A stretch of 64,000 nucleotides of DNA from the NCBI RefSeq assembly GCF_030687715.1, contig NZ_CP117445.1, positions 3,089,501 to 3,153,500 on the forward strand, in the 5' to 3' direction. Below are positions 63,775 to 64,000 of this stretch, piece after piece. Made by a program: the position numbers and the translations under genes. The notes beneath the pieces were generated by a model. That model saw only the letters and a program-made list of their open reading frames with translations. It searched no databases and was not told where the DNA came from. The stretch is from Pseudomonas sp. FP2196 (GTDB lineage Bacteria; Pseudomonadota; Gammaproteobacteria; Pseudomonadales; Pseudomonadaceae). Position 1 is the stretch's first letter, and each line of letters starts with the position of its first letter.

Positions 63775-63791
63775 TATTGATGCCATCAATA
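63775..63791. promoter_or_regulatory. 17-bp dyad upstream of the amidohydrolase gene
   Basis: TATTGATGCCATCAATA has perfect 8-bp arms around one base, 86 bases before the amidohydrolase start. Size and position resemble the distal dyads of the nod-box-like sites, but the arms read TATTG, not TATCG, and the second ATC-N9-GAT half is missing. It is probably an operator for another regulator. Confidence 0.45.
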
Positions 63792-63876
63792 CTCAGCCAT
63801 CGATGCAATCTGTTGGTAGCGCCCTCGCCTGCTCTTTAGCCTCGCTCTGCATAACAATCACAAAGCGATGACGCCA

Positions 63877-64000
63877 TGACTGCCCTGCATTTGAAATGCC
63901 AGACCCTGTTCGACGGCACCGGGCTTGAGACCCGCCAACAACAGACACTGATCGTCGAAAACGGCTTGCTCACCTACGTTGGTCCGACCGCGCTGGCACC
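63877..64000 (+). CDS. Amidohydrolase-family protein (5' part only)
   Basis: Forty-one codons are visible before the window ends. The product starts MTALHLKCQTLFDGTG and continues LIVENGLLTYVGP, the N-terminal beta-sandwich start typical of imidazolonepropionase-like amidohydrolases. The metal-binding HxH lies further along and is outside the window. The ribosome site is weak. It may extend the catabolic region to the right. Confidence 0.75.

Noticed and set aside
63762..63830. A fourth nod-box-like site before the amidohydrolase
   Set aside because: The ATC-N9-GAT-N7-ATC-N9-GAT spacing cannot be fitted; only a single TATTG dyad is present.
1..64000. Prophage, insertion sequence, CRISPR or tRNA content
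   Set aside because: No transposase, integrase, phage structural gene, repeat-spacer array or cloverleaf was recognised.

Overview
The window looks like chromosomal DNA of a fluorescent-group Pseudomonas or close relative. It is GC-rich with tight operons, ATGA start/stop overlaps and several LysR, GntR and TetR regulators. The secretion and exopolysaccharide loci are typical of soil and plant-associated pseudomonads. I saw no rRNA, tRNA, CRISPR array, insertion sequence or phage gene. The organism call is inference from protein character.

Layout. (1) 1-8653 holds small metabolic and regulatory units: a GntR regulator cut by the left edge, a gamma-glutamyltransferase-family protein, a degenerate HD-GYP/LuxR regulator, a secreted alpha/beta hydrolase, a GMC oxidoreductase, and a LysR gene divergent from a SnoaL-like/SDR pair. 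(2) 8776-28316 is a Wzx/Wzy-type exopolysaccharide locus. A nucleotide-sugar epimerase is divergent from a long operon that begins with an RfaH-type antiterminator. An ops-like element lies in that operon's AT-rich leader. Next come an outer-membrane barrel, a short export protein, a tyrosine autokinase, an initiating phosphosugar transferase, Ugd, glycosyltransferases, polymerase, flippase, GalE, a secreted GH16 hydrolase and an acyltransferase. (3) 28353-29869 carries a bestrophin-like protein and MsrA. (4) 29966-39832 is a complete type II secretion operon (E F G H I J K L M, a GspC/N-like protein, D) with a lipoprotein secretin. It is divergent from a small secreted protein and a large GH3 beta-glucosidase that may be its cargo. 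A 34-bp palindrome lies in the divergent region. (5) 43378-45458 is a TetR regulator and a MATE exporter. (6) 45584-64000 is a catabolic region.

The catabolic region is the most striking part. A LysR regulator of the NodD type (61509-62471) sits among three operators with the exact architecture ATC-N9-GAT-N7-ATC-N9-GAT, which is that of the rhizobial nod box. Each copy points toward one transcription unit: a ring-cleavage dioxygenase plus Rieske ferredoxin; a flavin monooxygenase heading an 11-gene same-strand run of about 14 kb; and an alpha/beta hydrolase. The long run continues with DUF1302, DUF1329, YCF48-like and MMPL proteins (a putative envelope system for a hydrophobic compound). It then has an MFS carrier, a cupin, a FAH-family hydrolase, an NAD-dependent epimerase/dehydrogenase, a cyclase-family hydrolase and a sulfatase. 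I infer an inducible pathway for taking up and breaking down a plant phenolic, possibly a flavonoid. It resembles the naringenin (fde) pathway described in Herbaspirillum, but the substrate is unproven.
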